From NCBI RefSeq assembly GCF_004118635.1, contig NZ_SDGU01000045.1, positions 1 to 34,206 of the forward strand: a DNA stretch of 34,206 nucleotides, in the 5' to 3' direction. This stretch comes from Chlorobaculum sp. 24CR (lineage in GTDB: Bacteria > Bacteroidota > Chlorobiia > Chlorobiales > Chlorobiaceae). Shown here in pieces: positions 33,741 to 34,206 of this stretch. Numbering within the stretch: the first letter of the stretch is position 1; each line of letters starts with the position of its first letter. A program made the translations under genes and the position numbers. The notes under the pieces were generated by a model. That model made no database searches, was not told where the DNA came from, and saw nothing but the letters and a program-made list of their open reading frames with translations.

Positions 33741-34184
33741 ATGTCAAAAACCGCATTGCTTCCCACGGTAACAGCTGTACGCATGGTCTGGGCCATGTCG
33801 GGCAAGTTTTCCAATGATGCCCCTTCGCAAACCATGGCTACCTACGTCGAGGATGTGCTGAAGGGCATTGAAGAGCAGGCACCGCAAATCAGCGATGACG
33901 AACGCAGTTATGTGACGAGCGCCGTCGCCACGATGAAAGCCAGTCTGCGCAGTATCGATGTTGTTTACAAGGGGCGTGACCTTAATTTCAAGGAAAACGA
34001 GAAGCTGCGTAGCGCTTACCTTGAATCGGTAAAAGAAAGTCTGGATTTTGGAAATAAAGCCCAGGACTTTCTTAAGTCACTGCCTGCGATGACCATTGCG
34101 GGCGCGGGAGGAGCCTGTTCAGATAAGTGTGTAAACGGTCGTTTTCATAGAGGCATCCTTCCCTCGAATTTAATGGAAAACTGA
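33741..34184 (+). CDS. unknown small protein (147 aa)
   Basis: I do not recognise this product. A good ribosome binding site, AAGGAG, lies seven bases before the ATG, so it is likely expressed. Residues 1-110 are a predicted alpha-helical, acidic/polar region (VEDVLKGIEEQAPQ, then DDERSYVTSAVATM). A glycine/alanine stretch (TIAGAGGACSDKC, about 117-130) and a short basic tail follow. No signal peptide, no clear membrane segment and no known motif. The change in character near residue 122 could mean a frameshift or a real C-terminal tail; the stop at 34182-34184 is inside the window. Confidence 0.6.
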   Translation: MSKTALLPTVTAVRMVWAMSGKFSNDAPSQTMATYVEDVLKGIEEQAPQISDDERSYVTSAVATMKASLRSIDVVYKGRDLNFKENEKLRSAYLESVKESLDFGNKAQDFLKSLPAMTIAGAGGACSDKCVNGRFHRGILPSNLMEN

Positions 34185-34206
34185 TTGATAACCGCCCCCC
34201 AGTTTT

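Overview
The window looks like chromosomal DNA of a green sulfur bacterium (Chlorobiaceae, most likely a Chlorobaculum/Chlorobium-type genome). This is inferred from the overall feel of the proteins, the AcnB-type aconitase (the citrate/isocitrate step of the reductive TCA cycle in this group), the pyruvoyl-type arginine decarboxylase and the G+C-rich coding sequence; no 16S rRNA or photosynthesis gene is present to prove it. Most of the window is housekeeping DNA. The genes stand mostly in small operons or alone on both strands, separated by A+T-richer gaps that carry hairpins, repeats and gene remnants.

Layout: 1-809 is mostly non-coding with one doubtful short reverse gene; 810-3374 is acnB; 3641-3868 is a tiny Ala/Pro/Glu-rich lipoprotein with a very clear terminator; 3927-4728 is A+T-rich and carries a 142-bp MITE-like element; 4729-5655 encodes an exported C39-like cysteine peptidase with a PEP-CTERM sorting tail; 5823-5895 is tRNA-Gln(CUG); 6046-9489 is a very large soluble hybrid histidine kinase with six PAS domains. 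From 9846 to 14145 there is a four-gene tripartite efflux operon (FtsX/MacB-like permease, ABC ATPase, HlyD-like adaptor, NodT-like outer-membrane lipoprotein). It is followed by a DUF1269-type gene remnant broken by an exact 16-bp tandem duplication, and a cluster of three tRNAs (Arg-ACG, Glu-CUC, Ile2-CAU) on the reverse strand.

14843-18288 holds cell-wall functions: murA, a coiled-coil protein with a degenerate LytM domain (EnvC-like) and a Yip1-like membrane protein. NAD synthesis is represented by nadE and nadB (convergent, with a 44-bp near-perfect palindrome between them) and, 9 kb on, nadA; together with nadC and nadD, not seen here, these would make NAD from aspartate. 21066-23498 carries pdaD, tyrS and smpB. 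Two copies of a repeat with short palindromes of the REP type flank smpB, and one copy is part of an array of four hairpins. 23836-28634 is a reverse-strand operon mreC-mreD-mrdA plus an FAD-linked oxidase whose start overlaps the mrdA stop by one base; mreB and rodA are not adjacent.

29002-34184 contains a GroES-like protein with an insertion, nadA, a secreted P1/S1-type zinc nuclease, a pentapeptide-repeat membrane protein, an unknown exported protein, a duplicated 3' fragment of the pentapeptide gene, and an unknown small protein at the window end. I did not find a clear new defence or biosynthetic system. The most unusual items are the MITE-like element, the REP hairpins around smpB, the PEP-CTERM peptidase in A+T-rich DNA, the tandem-duplication pseudogene, the insert-bearing GroES paralogue and the nuclease/pentapeptide/unknown cluster with its partial duplication.
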